In this document: piece by piece, positions 61,802-64,000 of the stretch | How the letters are laid out: each line of letters opens with the position of its first letter | Position numbering within the stretch: position 1 is the first letter of the stretch | DNA from: Zopfochytrium polystomum | Taxonomy: Eukaryota > Chytridiomycota > Chytridiomycetes > Chytridiales > Chytridiaceae | Assembly: GCA_025765615.1 (NCBI GenBank) | Contig: JAIVFJ010000017.1 | Span: forward strand, 1 to 64,000 | Direction of reading: 5' to 3' | Length of the DNA stretch: 64,000 bases | Translations under genes and position numbers: made by a program | The notes under the pieces: model-generated | Databases searched by the model: none | Told to the model about the DNA's origin: nothing | The model's input: only the letters and a program-made list of their open reading frames with translations

Positions 61802-62444
61802 CTGGTGTGCCCCCTGTGTGAATATATCATGTTAGATAACAGGCCACTTCCTTCTTCACCTCTTCTGTTCTTTCCACTGTGCCCTCGCTCCGGCAGCCAA
61901 GTGGTATCAAAACAATCGCGAAAGCTCTGGTAAACGGGCGCGGGGCGATGATGTGCGGCGGGGGACCATTGCGTCTGGTGTTATTCCTTTCAATCAATGA
62001 GCAAGAAAGGGACAAGCACGCTTCTCCGAGAAGTGACAGGAGAACCAATAGACCGTCGTTGATAGGGATATTGATACGGTGGTAATCTAAGAATGGATAG
62101 GCGGAGGGGCGCAAATGATACATTGTCACTGGCCGTTAAACCGTCAACGACGAAGATTGTTGAAAGGGTGAGGTCGAAGAAAGCCATAGAATGATGACCA
62201 GACCGATTCAGCACGGAAACGACTGAAAATAGGGATGAAAAGGGAAAACGTAAAACGCCGCAGGGTATTGATATGGGATAATAGGATGATAAGAACGAAA
62301 CAATTCGAAAGCAAATGGATGCATGCACCATATTCTAGATGAGTGAGGATAAGAGAATAAGAATGGGCAATAAATGTAAGAATATGAATGTGTTTCGACA
62401 GGGGAGATCCCGAACGGTTCCTTGAGAAATGAGAGTAAACGCAG
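61802..62444. other. Intergenic, nothing assigned
   Basis: AT-richer spacer between the convergent ankyrin and nuclease-like genes; probably both 3' ends lie here. Confidence 0.4.
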
Positions 62445-64000
62445 CTAGGCTGTCACAGCGTTGGAGATCGGCACGAGCCCGGAGGAGAGAACATTTGAAG
62501 CGACGCCAACAAGCGCGGCGCCAAACAACTCTTCCCCGCGCGCGCTGAAAGGCGGACTGTTCGCGTGCAGGTGCACGTGCCTGACCGCATCGTCGTAAAT
62601 AGACCGGACGGTGCGCGTGCTGCCGTAGAAGCTCTGCCGCTTCAAGTCGTCGTCGCTCATTCTGCGGAAACGCCCGGCAGCTTCGTCGAGGCGGTTTCGA
62701 AACTTAGCGATCATCATTTTCTTGTTTTCCCAATACTCGAGGTTCCTTGTCGGCACCTCGGCCAAGCCGACCATCGGCACGTAGCGGGGCGACACGACGA
62801 GCATGGCGCCGTCGCCCGTTTTCACGGCGATGTCAAACTCGCCATCGTGTCTCGGCCTAGGTACGCATTCGAAGGACTCATCGGATCGCTTGTGCATGAG
62901 GAGCGCGGCGGCAACCATTCCTTTAAACCCGGCGTTGTTCACGCCGTTCTTCCAAAAGTTGGTGCTGCGTTGGCGGGCGAGGGATTGCTTGCAGAGACGG
63001 CGGCAAATGTAGAGTAGCTCGTCTACCCTGGTGCGGCCACGAAGCGGCACGGGGGCCTCAGGGCTGGCGACGGGTAGGGCAGAGAATCTGGCGGCATCAC
63101 CTTCTCGAGAGTCCGCCGTTACGCCCGACTTGAAAAGGTTGCTGGAGACGCCAATGACCACCGTGCAGTGCACGTTCCTTCTGTCAAACTGAAAAGGGAG
63201 CGAGTGGCCGTCGCCGTTGCGGAGAACGGAGACGTATTCCAGGACCTGATGAAGTGCTTCCTTGAAAGTTTTGGCAACCTTGGTAGTCTTTCGCTCCTTG
63301 CGGGATTTCTCGGTTTTCTTAATGAGAGTCCAAAACTGGGATTGCAAAAAGGTAGGTCCCACGCTTTTGAATCGGGAGACCACCGATTCCAGCTCCCTCA
63401 AGTTTGAAATGCCTTCCCCGCCGCGCACTCCAATTGATCGATAGTCAACGCCGACGATGTAGGGAGTTTGTATGTACTTGAACTCAATGACTCGTACGTC
63501 GCCGTCTTTGCCCACAATCGCCAGGTCGGCGTACTTGCCACCGACCGTAATTTCCGAGTAGACCTGTTCGTCGGGAGCCAAGAGCGCCACGACAGCCATG
63601 GTAAAGATAGCTCCAAACGAGGCCTCGTTCAACCCGCCCCTCCAAAAGACTTGGGCCGGCAGATTGGCCACGGTGAGCTTGGTTAAAGCGCAGGCCTGGT
63701 CGAGAACCTGCTCTTGCCTTTCGATGCCGCGGAGCGGTTTGGACTCGGCATCAAGGAGTGGAGGACTCTCAAGAGTTCGTTCTTGAACGTGATCGGCGCG
63801 GCCGCTGCTGCCGACCGGAGTAGCCGCGAGAAAACTTGCGTTTGGAGCGCTAGCCTTGATCTCCTCCTTCGGTGCTGTGGGGCGCTGTGGGGAAGGAGGA
63901 GGGGTACGCAGACCGTGGGCAGAGGACGCGCGGGTTGGGCTGAATGTTGGTGGAGTGAACAATGAGGGCTGCGTTAGACGTGGTTCAAATAGGAGTGAGA
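62445..64000 (-). CDS. PD-(D/E)XK nuclease-like protein with internal duplication (5' end beyond window)
   Basis: Stop at 62445; the frame is open to the right edge, with no ATG in view, so the N terminus is outside. After a Pro/Ser-rich region the protein has two related modules. Module 1: QVFWRGGLNEASFGAIFTMA, then YSEITVGGKYADLAIVGKD...VRVIEFKYI, matching the D...E-x-K core of PD-(D/E)XK nucleases (PDDEXK_9/DUF1703-like), then HQVLEYVSVLRN and VVIGVSSNLFKSG. Module 2: NFWKNGVNNAGFKGMVAAAL, then DGEFDIAVKTGDGAMLVVSPRY, where E-x-K is lost (SPRY), and AALVGVASNVLSSG. Such proteins occur in chytrids in multiple copies; function unknown. Confidence 0.7.
   Translation of the reverse strand, partial: SLLFEPRLTQPSLFTPPTFSPTRASSAHGLRTPPPSPQRPTAPKEEIKASAPNASFLAATPVGSSGRADHVQERTLESPPLLDAESKPLRGIERQEQVLDQACALTKLTVANLPAQVFWRGGLNEASFGAIFTMAVVALLAPDEQVYSEITVGGKYADLAIVGKDGDVRVIEFKYIQTPYIVGVDYRSIGVRGGEGISNLRELESVVSRFKSVGPTFLQSQFWTLIKKTEKSRKERKTTKVAKTFKEALHQVLEYVSVLRNGDGHSLPFQFDRRNVHCTVVIGVSSNLFKSGVTADSREGDAARFSALPVASPEAPVPLRGRTRVDELLYICRRLCKQSLARQRSTNFWKNGVNNAGFKGMVAAALLMHKRSDESFECVPRPRHDGEFDIAVKTGDGAMLVVSPRYVPMVGLAEVPTRNLEYWENKKMMIAKFRNRLDEAAGRFRRMSDDDLKRQSFYGSTRTVRSIYDDAVRHVHLHANSPPFSARGEELFGAALVGVASNVLSSGLVPISNAVTA

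Noticed and set aside
61010..61830. Minus-strand frames antisense to the long ankyrin gene
   Set aside because: Arg/Pro/Ala-rich shadows of GC-rich coding sequence.

Overview
The window looks like nuclear DNA of a filamentous or zoosporic fungus, most probably a chytrid (Chytridiomycota). That placement is an inference from gene content: TTAGGG-type telomere repeats, short spliceosomal introns (many 50-115 bp, several with apparent GC-AG ends), a fungal DUF4246 oxygenase, a GH28 polygalacturonase, F-box/ankyrin families including a WW-K/R-D-S-G-L repeat family, and an initiator tRNA-Met with fungal features. Many long open frames begin at non-ATG codons, so gene starts were chosen from real ATGs and splice phase.

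Layout. 1-7.65 kb: two head-to-tail non-LTR retrotransposons (minus strand), one nearly full length and one 5'-truncated, with short telomeric (CCCTAA)n tracts at all three junctions. 8.8-11.7 kb: three broken ankyrin-repeat paralogues in opposite orientations. 11.9-17.9 kb: a second, unrelated LINE (minus strand) with a repeat-rich 3' region, an ORF1/ORF2 junction containing a T35/A40 inverted repeat, and a short-period repeat in its 5' leader. 18.0-23.9 kb: a large gene joining C2H2-like fingers, a tyrosine-recombinase domain and a RecQ-type helicase in one protein. 24.4-27.1 kb: repeat field, including a solo copy of the second LINE's tail and a 1.2-kb foldback element whose 310/355-bp inverted repeats carry dense heat-shock-element arrays and outward TATA boxes and which encloses a decayed LAGLIDADG homing endonuclease of mitochondrial type.

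27.5-64 kb is gene-rich: DUF4246 oxygenase, secreted polygalacturonase, a secreted cysteine-rich peptide, an F-box/WD40 protein, a seven-TM receptor in eight exons, tRNA-iMet, an RRM remnant, a membrane-anchored class 3 aldehyde dehydrogenase, an MCT-like MFS transporter, a WW-repeat protein, a probable GPI-anchored secreted protein plus a pseudogene copy, a Gre2-like reductase, a DUF1275 membrane protein, an Mrs2-type Mg2+ transporter, a long ankyrin protein and a duplicated PD-(D/E)XK nuclease-like protein cut by the right edge.

There are no operons. The left 27 kb is a transposon-dominated accessory block of subtelomeric character; the right 36 kb mixes conserved metabolic, transport and signalling genes with lineage-specific repeat proteins. 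Splice models for the receptor, dehydrogenase, reductase, Mrs2, DUF1275, MFS and polygalacturonase genes were built by hand and are phase-consistent through every exon.
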